The notes under the pieces were generated by a model, which made no database searches, was not told where the DNA came from, and saw only the letters and a program-made list of their open reading frames with translations. A DNA stretch of 64,000 bases, from contig JAWPGT010000050.1 in assembly GCA_034638255.1 (NCBI GenBank), positions 62,001 through 126,000 of the forward strand, in the 5' to 3' direction. The position numbers were made by a program, and so were the translations under genes. Numbering within the stretch: position 1 is the stretch's first letter; every line of letters starts with the position of its first letter. Of this stretch, positions 13,201 through 25,015 are shown in pieces. This DNA comes from Coprinus comatus. Taxonomy: Eukaryota > Basidiomycota > Agaricomycetes > Agaricales > Agaricaceae.

Positions 13201-14666
13201 ATGGGCCGTGGCGACTCCGAAAACGATCCCCTCCTCCCCCAAGGTACCACCCAGGAGACCCGTCCCAAATTTCCCCTTTATCTATTCCCAAACTCTTTCC
13301 ATCCGTACCTCGAACTTGCAAGGGTAGAAAAGGTAATGTCAACTCTAACACCAACCTCCATGCTTCTCCCTAACTCTTATGATAGCCTACTGGGTTTATC
13401 CTCATGTTTTGGCCTTTTGGTGCGTAATTCAGGGATGTTATGTATATCCTCATCCTCATGGCCACTTTGTATGCTTCTAGCTTGGGGCCTAACTATGGCC
13501 GCCTATCGGACTCAAATGCCTCTACATGATTACTGGTGGAACATGTTATACAGTGTTCTCGGAGCAATTATTCTTCGCACTTCCGCATGTACTGTTAACG
13601 ACATCTTCGATCGTAAATTGGATGCCGGCGTTGGTATGTCTTTTCTATATGTATATATAAACGTTTCGGACTTTGTAATGATGGCAAAATACTAGCTCGC
13701 ACTAAAAAAAGACCTCTTCCCAGCGGCAGAATTTCAGTCTTCGCTGCGAGTATTTATCTTATCTTGCAATATGCCATCGGACTCGCATTCTTCTGGGCAA
13801 AGCTCGAAGGTCTTGCGTATGTTCTTCCTGATATCCTCTTTGTGGAATCAGTACTCATCAGCTATGAACTTTATCTCTAGCCTCTACGTATCCATCTTCC
13901 AACTCCTTCCTCTGTACGTCACAGGATTTGAATTAACAATTTCCAACCCCCCAAAAAATTTCCTCTGACGCCAGAAATTATGTAGATTCGCTATCTATCC
14001 TCTTTTGAAACGTTTTACCCATTGGCCTCAAGCATGGCTAGGTTTTGCAATGAACTTCGGCTTTATCACCGCATGGATAGCAACCACCGGTGGTATAGAC
14101 CGGAACCTTTTAATGATTGTTATGGCGGCTTGCTGGTGGTACGTATTGGAACTAGAACTTTCATATCACTGCCTCATGTAAAAAAAATTCCACAGCTGGA
14201 CGATGCTTTATGGTAAATATCTTTGTGATTCTGGATGACGATTATCGAACCGTTGATTCATTGGTCCCCCAGACACTATTTATGCATGCCAAGACATCAA
14301 GGATGACATCAAAATGGGAGCTAAATCAACTGCCATCCTCTTTGGTTCCTGGATTCGACCTCTCTTAATCATAACTGGAGTCGCATTCATCATGCTCTTT
14401 ACCTTTGGTGGCTATTTGAACCACCAAGGCCTACCATTCTATATCATATCTATCGGAGGAACAGCCTTACATGTAATTTGGCAATTCTGCACCGTTGATC
14501 TTGAAGTTCCTGAAAGCTGTTGGCGTGGGTGTTCTTTTTTCTCTCTCCCATTTTCAAGGCTAAAATACTTACTCGGGTTTTGACAGGTAATTTCAATCGA
14601 AATGGACATCTAGGCTGGCCGCTTTGGGCAGGTTTGATGTTGGATTACGTCCTTTCTTCTGCGTGA
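13201..14666 (+). CDS. UbiA-family prenyltransferase, 4-hydroxybenzoate polyprenyltransferase-like
   Basis: An intramembrane prenyltransferase that joins a polyprenyl diphosphate to an aromatic acceptor; the closest characterised family is COQ2 of ubiquinone synthesis. The start ATG at 13201 gives MGRGDSENDPLLPQG. Exons join to KPTGFILMFWPFAWGLTMAA, and the first Asp-rich motif NDIFDRKLDAG (NDxxDxxxD) binds diphosphate-Mg2+. RTKKRPLPSGRIS follows, then several hydrophobic helices. The second Asp-rich motif is DTIYACQDIKDD, followed by GAKSTAILFG. The last exon gives GHLGWPLWAGLMLDYVLSSA with the stop at 14664-14666. Nine or so small introns are present. Both catalytic motifs are intact. The N-terminus is acidic and lacks an obvious mitochondrial presequence. 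That leaves open a role in meroterpenoid (secondary) metabolism instead of ubiquinone synthesis. Confidence 0.85.
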
Positions 14667-14935
14667 TTTATTCACCATATGGATATCCAAATTCACGTAT
14701 AATTTCTCATTTATGTAACAAGAAACTACACATCTCCATTCATATATTCTAAATGTTGTATTGGTTAACATAGTGTACGATGTATCCCAAAATCAATTAA
14801 AGTTGTACCCTACAAAAAATCGGAAATAGATATTTGAAGAATTGGCCCAAGGGATCCACAAACGTTGGATGATGGAGTAACTACACTGCAAAAGATAAGG
14901 GACGATAGGGTTGGTTGTGAAGAAGAAAAAATAAT

Positions 14936-15017
14936 TGGACACTGTGGGAATTGAACCCACGACCTTCCGCAAATGCAATCATGCGAAGCGGATGTTATAC
15001 CCCTAAACTAAGTGCCC
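14936..15017 (-). tRNA. tRNA-Ala (anticodon CGC) with a short intron
   Basis: On the minus strand the acceptor GGGCACT pairs with AGTGTCC, including the G3:U70 pair that marks alanine tRNA. The D-arm is TAGTTTAGGGGTATAAC, the anticodon stem is TCCGC/GCGGA, and the T-arm is GTGGGTTCAATTCCCAC. The anticodon loop reads TTCGCA, then about 10 nt of intron, then T, placing CGC at 34-36 and the intron after position 37 as in nuclear tRNAs. An A discriminator base is at 14936. Confidence 0.88.
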
Positions 15018-15366
15018 GTAATTGTGTTGAGCCTGTTGCCTTGATATCAGATTTAACTCAATTTTCAAAGCGCTCAAAGTCAGCTGGCAATATCATAATT
15101 GCAATTTCAAGGATCTCCGAGGGAAGTGATCTGTGATTAATTTATTCACGGACACTTGATTGATTTACCCGGTACTTTCCAGAAACTATTTGATACTGTC
15201 GGGAGGGACATCGGTTAACGTTCTATCAGATTTTTTTAATCTCACAAGAAGAGTAGAAAATTCCCATTGTTGATACGTATACATATACAATTAAATCGAT
15301 TTGTGAATTAAAGAGCAAAACAAACAAACTAGAACTGAATATCGAAAAGAAAAGAAAACACAAAGC
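15018..15366. other. Intergenic, no gene seen
   Basis: AT-rich spacer between the tRNA and the 3' end of the FHA-domain gene. It probably contains that gene's 3' UTR (reverse strand). No conserved frame. Confidence 0.45.
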
Positions 15367-18300
15367 TCATGAAGTCTTTGTGCGAGTACGGGTAGTACGA
15401 GCTGGCAAACGCGATTTAGTAGTAGCTTCTGCTGGACCACTTTCTCCTTCCTCCTGCTTCACTTTGGTTTTTCTAGCAGTAGCAGTCCTGCTAACTTTTA
15501 CTACAACACCTTCTGAACCAGTTGCAACAGCACTTTTAGTAGTGGTCCTTCGGGAAGTTTTTGGTTCATTTTCTTTATTTACTTGTACTTGAACGGCCGC
15601 GGGAGCCGTTGCTGGTGTTTTTCTAGGTCGACCTCTCGTAGGTGCTGGTGTTTTGGTAGCAGCAGCAGCAGTCGGACGAGTTATTCTTGTTGTAGTTTTA
15701 AGTGTTACTGGCACTGGTTCTTTCTTGATGGCAACCGGTTTTCTATCCCTCACAGTTGTCGCTTTGGGCGCAGCAGCGGGTACAGGTGCAGAAGGTTCAT
15801 TAGTTTCATCTTCGGAACCATCTCCATTCAATGCATCAAGTGGGTCATCATCTTCAACATCAATAGGAACCACGTTTGTTCCTCCACGACTGCGAGACCG
15901 TTTGGTGGCAGTGACTCCTTCCTCCGTACTAGCTGCCGCTTTTGGTGGTCGTCCACGTCGTGCTGGTTGTGGTGCAGAGGTATCCTTGTCTTTGACTTCT
16001 TTAGAAGTAACTTTTCTGGCACCCCGTTTAGCAGTGAGTGGTTCCGCTGGTTCCTCGGGAGCAGGAGTAGTGGGTTTACGACCACGTCTAGTAGGTTGAG
16101 GTTGTTCTGTTTCTTCAGGTTCGACTGTAGGTTTACGGGTTCGATGACTACGAGGTGCAGGAGCAATTTCTTTGTTGGCGAGTGTTTTCTGGAAAAATCT
16201 TTTTGCTGCTGTTGGGTGATCTATGTCATCATTGGCTTCAAGTTCGAGGTCGTCCTCTTCCGATAACACGTCAGATGCCAATCCAGGGTCTTTGACAGGT
16301 GGCTGAGGAGTTTTACTCCGACTCCTGGTTGAGCGCCTCAGGGGTGCATTTAACTGGGTAGGTTCCTGAAAGTCAGATCAGTAATTTAATCATAAAAGGA
16401 TCAACAGGGCAACTAACAGGCTCAGGCTCTCGAGGTTGGTTAGATTCATCAGTCAGCTGAGGAGGTATTTCTTCAACTATCATATTCTCCTCCACAATCA
16501 ATGGGATATCGGGGATTTCCCTATGATTTGGTTCCGGCGATTGTCGGCTTAGAGGCGCAGACTCTTGCGAAACCTGGTTATATGAGTGATTTACAGGTTC
16601 AGGTGACGTTAAGGAGAAAGGTTGGTCGACATCCATCGCATTCTCGTCATTCTCTTTGTCATGATCAGCAAGCTCGTCAAAAGTCGGACCGAAAAATGGA
16701 GTCCTTGAGATTTCTTGGGAAGGAGTCGTTGATCCAATGGTGGATTTCGCGGGACTTAATCCGGGAGTACCCACAATACTCCTCCTCCTCTTCATCCCTT
16801 CAACAGTCTCCTTCATCCGTTCCAGTAGGCTACGGGTATCCAACTTCTCTGCTTCTTCATCCGTACTTAACCGCCGCGACAAATCTTTGACTAGACTCAA
16901 GGACCCAAATTGCTTCGTAGGTGAGACCGACCGGAAAGGATTATTAACGTCGTCGAATCCCGTGTGAGCTGGAGCAGGAGTAGATTTCGAGGGTGACATG
17001 CCAGGAATCCCACCTGCAAAGTAGGTATCTACCTCACGAAGTGCACTACGCCGGCGTTGTTGTATTGCCTATTTACGATATCCGTCAAATCTAATCGCAA
17101 GAAACAAAATGGTAAACTCACCTTGCGTTCCTCTGCAGTGACTTCTGGGCGGCCACGCGTAGGCGATGGTTGCGACTGTCCGAGGATGTTACCGCGGCGT
17201 GGTGTATCAGACGTGCTAGGTCCAGCTTGTGGTGGGTTGAAATCATCCTCGCCTTTAAGTGGTACCACAATGTCTTTGACTCGCCAAGCGACCTCCTGTG
17301 GGTGTTTCCCAAGTTCTCCTCCGCCCAGGGAGTACCTGATTGGTGGACCTCCTCCCATGCGGCCTCTGGGAGTTTGTCCGCGGTTGAACGGATTAGATTT
17401 TGATTGCTTAATTTGAGGAGTCATGAAAGAGCCTAGAGGACGACGAATGGGAGAAGCCTGAGGCAAAGATGGAAGCTCTTCAGGTTGATCCTCTGTTTCA
17501 TGTACTTCTTCTGCTTCTTCCTCCGAGCTATCTTCCTGTTCCGCATCTCCCTCTTCTTCGGGCTAAGTATGCCTGGAATCAGATATGTGTATCTGGGATG
17601 TAATGGAATCACTCATACCTCAACGGTCGGACTTGTACCTCTGAAAGGCCATAGTCGCTCCAAACTCTTCCTCCACAATGATTTCCGCTGATCATGCACT
17701 TGTCTCGTTTCCTCGTTTGTCTCCTCCCCCTCCTCCTGTTCCTCCTCTTCGCTATCTGTATCCTCGTCAGATGGTGGGTGCTCATGACCATCATGATGAT
17801 CAATACTCATGTCTTGCTCATCTTCATCACCACTTATGTGATCGTTCGCAATGGTATCCAAAACTTCCATCTCTTCCTCTTCTTCCTGTCGACGTACCAT
17901 TTCATGTTGCATGACGGCACGTTGTGCGCTGCGTATAAGTACAGCTCGATGCAGAGATTGGGAGCGCCGTCGTCTAGGAGTTCTTGGAGGTTCTACGAGA
18001 ACGACTGGCTGAGGGGTGGGCACGACAACGTCTTCAAGGATCACGAGGTCCTTATCCTCCTCCACAACGCGAGGATGGTTGCCATCTACCAGAATAATTT
18101 CTTCTTCTTCCTCTTCCTCTTCCTCTTCCTCTTCCTCGTTTTCATCTACTTCACTCTGAGCAGAGACGGGGGCCTTAGAGAGAGCTGACGGTTTTATGGG
18201 ACTCCGGAAAGCATTCTTCATGGGGCTCTTGAGTATCTTGAGATTCTCTCTGGGATCTTTGGATGGTCTCGGCGTGAACACTTGTGCAGAACGAATCATT

Positions 18301-18815
18301 GAAAGTCGAGGCTTGCGATCGGATTCTGGTGAAGGGTCAGATATATATTCGTCAGAAAGAATTGCACTCGGACTGACTAGCTGGAGTGGCAAATAGAGCA
18401 GCACGTATTTCCTTTGGTGGATACGAGAAGCGGAATCGTTTATTATGAATTTCTATTTCGGAGTTATTGGATAATGGAACCGTGGTGGGTAGTCCTCCAG
18501 AGCCATTAGGGTAGACCTTACAGCCGTCAACAAGCAGTCCCGTACTTCCGAGGACTACAAGAAATGCCTAGATTGGTATTAGTTATGTTTCTCCACCCAA
18601 TATATAAGATATACCTTTCTGTCTTCAAATGTAATCTTGCAATGAACCAAACTAACGTCCGAATAATAAAGTCGGACACTACAGCTTGGGTCTCGCCCAA
18701 AAGTGAGTTCTTCGGTGTCGATTCCAAAGGCAGTGACTACGGTTCCCGGTTCTTGTCGTTTCATAAGGCTTAGTGTGCCATAGCGTCCTACCTGGCTGAA
18801 GCCTGAGGTGTCCAT
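15367..18815 (-). CDS. FHA-domain nuclear protein with acidic repeats and basic AT-hook-like tail
   Basis: A large multi-exon chromatin-type protein. The N-terminal FHA domain (a phosphothreonine-binding fold) reads RYGTLSLMKR, LTFGRDPSCSVRLYYSDVS, LVHCKITFEDRK, then VVLGSTGLLVDG and IEIHNKRFRFSYPPKEIRAA. It carries the canonical FGR, S-x-x-H and NG-like elements. Downstream are RPSKDPRENLKILKSP, a run of about 14 glutamates (18103-18142), Ser/Pro-rich segments such as GTPGLSPAKSTIGSTTPSQ, and RRSTRSRSKTPQPP. The C-terminus has RRGRKPTTPAP, RRGRPPKAA and TRGRPRKTPA, which resemble AT-hooks. The stop is at 15369-15367. Start MDTSGFSQVG (18815) is preferred; an in-frame ATG lies at 18878. An intron near 18389-18337 joins FATPA to SDRKPRLSM. 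An N-terminal FHA plus a long Ser/Thr-Pro-rich body recalls Ki-67-type proteins, but orthology is not shown. Confidence 0.75.
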
Positions 18816-18878
18816 GGCGGATGATCTTGACAATGGACCAACCAGTAAATTCAGACGCGAGCATGGTTCGAAAGTCAC

Positions 18879-19544
18879 GTGACACGCGACTTCAGAGGAT
18901 TGATCTGAGTACTAATTATAGTCCAAGGAGAGCAGTATATCTTTCGTCCATATGGCCAAACTTGGTGGCGAAAGCATGGTCCAAAACATGATTCAGCCGA
19001 CAAAGTAGCAAAGGAACGTTATTGCTTACGTATTAGCGTTGGATAAGTTGGAATACCCTCGATCCCTGTCAGGTAGTATGAACAGAATCACGCGAAGATC
19101 GATCAAAACTCATTTTTAAGGCTCCTAGAGAGCCGAGACTATTCTATGCCATAATTTGAATAATAGCACCGTTGTCTTCTGCCTCCAATGGTTGCGTGAG
19201 CTCAGGAAGTCTCCCACGATATTGACCTACACTGTCAACAAGACGAAGGCTTGCGCCGTTCAAGCGATCCGATTAAACCCAATGTTTGACAGTAGTAATA
19301 AAAGGGGCTAGCTCTCACAGGCCACAGCACTACACTATTTCACCCACGAGCTACTGATTAAACATTTTCAGAAACTCTATCAATACTGGAAACATTCAAA
19401 AAATAACACCTCATTGATTAATTCTCATCCTATGGGAGCGAATACGCAAATAGGCCCCTAAAATGGGGTTCGAACACTCGGTTGTAAGCCCCTCCAGTCT
19501 TTTCGTTTGCCACATCGTTCTTGCATACAGTATAAGTACTAGAG
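18879..19544. other. Intergenic, upstream of the FHA gene
   Basis: No conserved frame on either strand. It ends at the target duplication TACTAGAG (19537-19544) that flanks the MITE. Confidence 0.45.
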
Positions 19545-19777
19545 CAGTGATGAGCGGAGTAGCAGTTGACCTAAGTCAATGTCACTGATTTCAGGACCCC
19601 CGAATATCCCTATTGCGGCTGGGTGCCAAGACCGGACAAATTTTTGGAAATCCGGCTGTAGGCTAGGTGCCAAAACCGGACCAAAAACAGTCAAGGTCAA
19701 GGTCAAATTGACCAAACAATGGTCAATTGACGAGTCAAGTCAAACATTTGACTAAGTCATTGACTTGCTCACCACTG
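19545..19777. mobile_element. hAT-type MITE (233 bp, non-coding)
   Basis: The element begins CAGTGATGAGC and ends GCTCACCACTG, so its ends are inverted repeats with one mismatch in 11. It is flanked on both sides by the identical 8 bp TACTAGAG (19537-19544 and 19778-19785). CAGTG-type termini and 8 bp duplications are the hallmark of the hAT superfamily. The interior has many short GTCAA/TTGAC motifs in both orientations (for example about 19693-19768), typical of subterminal transposase-binding repeats, and a tandem pair of GGCT(G/A)GGTGCCAA-like blocks. There is no coding capacity, so it would depend on a transposase elsewhere. Confidence 0.88.
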
Positions 19778-19785
19778 TACTAGAG

Positions 19786-21016
19786 TCTAGAATTACTACT
19801 GATAGTACTTTACGCGGATTCTTGCGAGTCGGAATTGGTGGAAGGTTAAAGCGTTCTTGATCTCCTGATGCGATCCACAAAGATGAAAACAGATGACATA
19901 GTACTGTGCGAAATGTTCAGGAAGAGGTGAGAACAAGAAGAAAGAACTGGCAAGTTGATATTGCGGGCCAGCGACCATCATGTGCATCTCATGATCATCA
20001 TACAGATATGTCTATTTTACATTACCTGCATTGACAGAACAATGGCATCGAATATCTCGTGTGCACTGCCGATCGTTAATATTTCTGAACTCGTCAAGAT
20101 ACCTTAATACTTGAATCTAATATTTATTTGATATTGCAGTGCTCTAATCAACATCAAGTACCTGATCCCAAACAATACGCCCACTTGCCATCAATCAAAC
20201 ATGAGAGCTTCTCCACACTTAACATTGCTATGCCAGCGAGTAATTTTAAATTTCGCTCTAGTGACGTGACAACGACACGTCCATGCACTGTGCCAGTGAC
20301 TTGGTAATCCACACAGATTATCAAGTACTAGCGAGTATTTATCTAAGCTTTACTTTACTCGTGAGTGTGGGTCTCAGAGTAAAGTTTAGGTATGTCCTCG
20401 ATAATCCAGTTAGATTATTGAGTCACCCACGCAGTGCATGCTTCGTAGTAGAGATGGTCTTCCAACTTCAAGAACACTCCAAACAATTGATTTGATCATC
20501 AATAACTGCCTCTGTGAGGATCCGCCAAAATGGCTCTACCATGATTCTGCCATCTATATCATATATATATATAAACCATTAAATGCACATTAAATACACA
20601 TCCTCTTATTGATGAATTGAATCTTACGAGGTGATACTCAATTGCACTATGGATGTCCGGAGCTATGTATTATTCAATCTTATATCCGTGGCGCCGTATA
20701 GCTGCGTTGTGGCATGTCAGGTTGTTGAAGGGCCTGCCATGATGGAATGAGCTTCTCGACGACTTCAGACGTTGCAACTAAGATACAACACCCGAGATTG
20801 GGATTGATTAGCAACAGGCATCGGCAGTATCTCAGCTTATCTTCTAAGTTTAACATTGCGTAACGAAGGGTAGTGCTTGTATGTACACCAAGACATAATT
20901 CCTACGATATATACATGATTTGAATGATACACACGATATCATATAAGAATGGCACGCAGAATAGTAGATCATAATATCCACACACCTCTTTGTTAAACAT
21001 TGAATATTGAATACTC
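19786..21016. other. Intergenic, no gene seen
   Basis: 1.2 kb of AT-rich sequence with a short (TA)n run near 20562. No conserved frame or RNA gene seen. The last 100 bp would be the promoter of the seven-TM gene. Confidence 0.4.
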
Positions 21017-22243
21017 ATGCCTGTCCCATTCGTCTTTCTGGAGTTAAAAGTTGGGATAGTATTTATTTCCAGTACTCTTTATGGTATATTTCTTGTTCTA
21101 CTGTGTCTATCCTCTTTCATCCTCCATCGCCAATGCAAACGGAATGAGGATTATAAGTCAAGTACTTATGTCTATCTTTTCTTCAACTACGTAATGTTGG
21201 TTACATTATCTGTTGTATGTGGTCCTGTAATATGTTCAGGGACCAAGCTTCACTCATTTACTATTAGGTCTGGACGATGTCTGCTATTATGTCCCTCAGG
21301 CCTGAAATTGTCAAAAATGCAGAGAGAAGCTGCTGTACCGACTTCATGTTTGCTCAACATATGGTTGGCTACCTTGCCAGCTTCATTGGTGACACTGTAA
21401 TGGTGAGTTGGTATATTTGTACTGAGATTAGTTTTAGTAGTGGTGTTCACTGGCAGAATATGTTAGGCATATCGATTGTATATTATCTGGGACCAAGCAA
21501 AGCCACTTCGGTACATATACTCGGTTATTTTACTTGCTGCTCTTGGTACGAATCATGCTGCGCGAATAACAAGTTGGGATCGTGTCATTCACACAACCAT
21601 ACTAGGGATGTCTCTTTGGACTGTCGTTTCATTTACAAGTATACATAAACCCTCTCTAACTGCTAATAACACTTTGGCAGGGTTGACAATCGCGTGTGTA
21701 CCGTTTTATGTTCTTTCTCATTATTCAAAATATTAATGCCAATAATGTTCACAGGTTAAATATCATCATGTGTGGTCTGATAATTTACAAATCATGGTCG
21801 AAATATCGGATTGTCAGGGGGCTCGGCGATTGGAAATATATTCTAGTAAAGTTATTCTTAACGCCAGTCACACTCCCTCAATCTAACCATAAGTATACAG
21901 CGTCCCTTGGCCATCATTGTGGAAAGCTCTGGGATCTACGCGTATGTTCATTGTTTCTTCACCAATTCTGTGAGCCATTTTTGTCAGGCTGCTCATTGGA
22001 TGACATTCTAGAGCTTGGATGGTCGCATACATCATTACCAAAGACACTACTCCAAAAGTAGCACAAGTACTGCTTTATGGAAACCCCCACATAGCTGGGA
22101 TAGCGTCTATGCTTATCAATATACGGGTGGGCCTGGGATGGGCCGTAGGGGAGGAAGGGCGATCTACATATTCTATACAGTCAATCTCAACCCCCGCTTT
22201 TCACAGGGGGTCAGGGCAGGAATATTCGGTGGATGGTGTATAA
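21017..22243 (+). CDS. Fungal seven-transmembrane protein, tandem paralogue 1
   Basis: Start MPVPFVFLELKVGIVFISST, then helix 1 STLYGIFLVLLCLSSFILHR. Spliced exons give VYLFFNYVMLVTLSVVWTMS, FMFAQHMVGYLASFIGDTVM and YRLYIIWDQAKPLRYIYSV. Next come LLAALG joined to GMSLWTVVSFT, then LNIIMCGLIIYKSWSKYRI. The final exon has QVLLYGNPHIAGIASMLINI, GLGWAVGEEGRSTYS and the stop at 22241-22243. Each block matches the gene at 23607 in order and spacing, so the two arose by tandem duplication and both appear intact. The alternating hydrophobic segments fit seven membrane helices with a cytoplasmic C-terminus. Ligand and function are unknown; such families are expanded in basidiomycetes. Confidence 0.7.
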
Positions 22244-23606
22244 TGGGACCATTAACAATCTCTTGGATATTTACTTGATTTTGCTTTAAAGCTCGTTTCT
22301 GAGACAGTGGTAATATAATTCAAGTTGTGGTAAAGTGTATTTAAGTTAAACATCTATTTGTAGAAAATGGTTATCATATAATAGTCATCATTATATTATG
22401 TATGTAGTACTTGGATTAAATTGCTATTTATTTACCTACGCTCAGATACTACATAATCAATCAGCTACTAAGAATGCGGACTGCAGGTAAGCGAAATATC
22501 GTTGAGTAGAAAATCCTTCTACTAATCGTGTAACAACGGCCATTGGAGGGACTCTTGGGAACTTGTTATTCCAGGTGCCAAATGAGAATGTGGTCTAAAA
22601 TAATTGGTATCCCTTTCCTTGAATGATGTTTATTCAATTATGGCGTCGAGGTCGGAACTTTGATCTATAAAAACTGAATCCTTTATTCCCTCAGGCTAGT
22701 ATATTGTAAGGCAGTCCGTCTTGAACTGACTCCACTGAGTATATGCGTATGAGTTTTCGTTGAAAGGGGACAAGAGAATGAACAGGAACGAAGTGTGGGT
22801 AAGATTGAGTAAAGACATTACAACAACGTTTACGAGATTATATAGTTTCTAATAATAAATGATTTGTCTTCTCTGTCATGCTAGCCTCGACAGTGTCACT
22901 CCTAAGCGTTGTTGATACTACTTTGTTGTGAGGGAGCTCACATATATATGCGTGACTTATGGTACTACCACAGCATTTTATTATTTTCGTGAGAATTCTA
23001 TCCCTCAGACTAACCAACATAAATTCCCAACTTAATACCCATTGATGGGGAAAGCTGAGATTCCACCGAGCCCGATGATAGGATGGTAGTTCCCGAAGAG
23101 ATCAACTAGTAAGTTACAGTGAGAATTTAGTGAACAAAGTCGCCAAGGAGAAGACAACAGTCAACACGCGGAGGAACTTTCACACTACACCGCCCAGAGA
23201 AGATGGATGGCTCAAGACAACTTCCCTGATACATACATAGAAGACTTTTGGGCCCCGGTATACTAAAGTTCCAGAATCAATGACGTTGCCAATGTGTGAA
23301 TATACTGAAGATATGAACATGTAAACTATAACTGTTGTACCAATCATCATGATGTTCTTAGAATGGTGATCGTGGGGCTTGTTATTGTGCATTGTAGTCC
23401 ACGAATACCATACGTAGATGATCAAAAGTTCAACACTTCAGTTTCAGATCAGGATATCTATTAATACATAGCGGAATTATTGCTTGCACTGCCCATCATG
23501 GATGTAGCGCACATCAGACTAGCAGAGACGAGAAAAATATATAAATAAGAGTCAGTGTGTTAGTTAATACTTAACCCTTCTTAATCCAAATTCTCAGCAT
23601 CTGGCA
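22244..23606. other. Spacer between tandem seven-TM genes
   Basis: 1.36 kb of AT-rich sequence without a conserved frame. A TATA-like atatataaataag is at about 23539-23551, some 60 bp upstream of the next start. Confidence 0.4.
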
Positions 23607-24845
23607 ATGGTTCTTGCATTCCCATTTGAAGAGATCACTATTGGGATAGCGTTTACCTCCAGTACCCTCTATGGAATATTCATTGTCCTTGCATGTCTAT
23701 CCTGTTTTATCTTTCACCGACAATGTAGAAACGACAAGGAATACAAGTCAAGCACTACAGTCTACCTGGTCTTCACCTACGTACTAACGTTTATCCTGAC
23801 AATTGTACGTCACTCTATCTCCCAAATGAATTCATTTATTTTATAAATATCGAAAATACTTAGATTTGGATCATGTCCGCCACAGCATGTTTTAGACCTG
23901 AACTCGTTTCCAAAGAACGATTCAGGTGGACTAGGTTCATGTTTTCTCAGCATATGGTTGGATATCTGGCAAATATTGTGGGAGATTTAGTTATGGTTAG
24001 TATTAAATCGATAGTTAAATGTCTTTAAATCTCATGTACGCAAATCTCACAGGGATATCGGCTCTATGTCATCTGGGAACAGGCAAAAATACTATTATAC
24101 ATCTACGGAGTTCTTGTCTTGGCCGCTATCGGTAAGTACTCGTCAACAAGTCAACTTGTCTCCGCGGTTGCTCAAATAATGAATGCATCTTGTCACAAAG
24201 GGTTGATAATTGCCAATGTGTTGAGTTTCACACGCGCACAAATTCCCTCAACAATTGGTAATATAATTCTAGCTGTAATAACAATAACGTATGTACAACT
24301 GGAAATCTCCCTCTCTTCCATTTCTTGGAGAGCTAATCGGTATAAATTTTGATCCAGCTCAAACATTGTTGTATGTGTATTAATCTCATACAAAGTGTGG
24401 ACGAAATATCGACTTGCAAGAGACGTCGGCGGCTCAAGATTCATTCTGGTATGTCCCTTCCATCATTTCACAATAAATGATGATGAGTATTACTATACAT
24501 TGATCACATTGTTCTAGCGTGTTCTAGCAATCATTATTGAAAGTTCCGGATTATACACGTACGCAACTTCTTTCATCTCACCGACCCCTTTGCCGATCAT
24601 TTACTATGATACCTAGGGCCTGGATGTTAGTATGGGCTGTGACCAACAACATAAACGCCTCGTTGTCAGTTTCTCAAGTCCTCCTCTATGGTTCACCCCA
24701 TATCGCTGGAATTGCATCGATGCTCATTAACGTCCGTGTCGGACTCGGTTGGGCGTTGGGTGAAGAAAGGCGATCTACCTATTCCCTACCATCGATACCT
24801 ATCTTTGAGAGAAATGAAGATTCTATTTCTGCGGTCGAGGGATAA
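23607..24845 (+). CDS. Fungal seven-transmembrane protein, tandem paralogue 2
   Basis: Start MVLAFPFEEITIGIAFTSST and first helix TLYGIFIVLACLSCFIFHRQ. Later exons encode VYLVFTYVLTFILTIIWIMS, FMFSQHMVGYLANIVGDLVM and YRLYVIWEQAKILLYIYGVL. GLIIANVLSFTRAQIPSTIG follows, then NIVVCVLISYKVWTKYRLAR and QVLLYGSPHIAGIASMLINV. GLGWALGEERRSTYS precedes a short acidic tail ending at 24845. About six introns are present, with donors such as gtaagt (24132) and gtatgt (24289). Architecture and intron positions match the copy at 21017. No membrane segment appears missing. Function unknown. Confidence 0.7.
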
Positions 24846-25015
24846 TAAACATGTATTCTCCATGTAGTATTCTCCTACTATTTTATTTTCTTTACATATC
24901 CGTGCTACTTACAGATCTCCATCATTACATCATGAAAGATACCATCAGACACGGTATTACTATTACTACAAGTTGTTGAACATTTCTTTTTTTCCCCTTT
25001 GTCCGTGTCTGTAAT

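Noticed and set aside
15583..16266. 227-codon forward frame rich in Ser/Arg/Phe, and other forward frames to 18188
   Set aside because: Antisense to the low-complexity C-terminal half of the FHA protein; the composition is a mirror of its Lys/Thr/Glu-rich codons.
19470..19500. GGGTTCGAACACTC resembling a tRNA T-arm
   Set aside because: No cloverleaf fits; the rest of the stems are absent.
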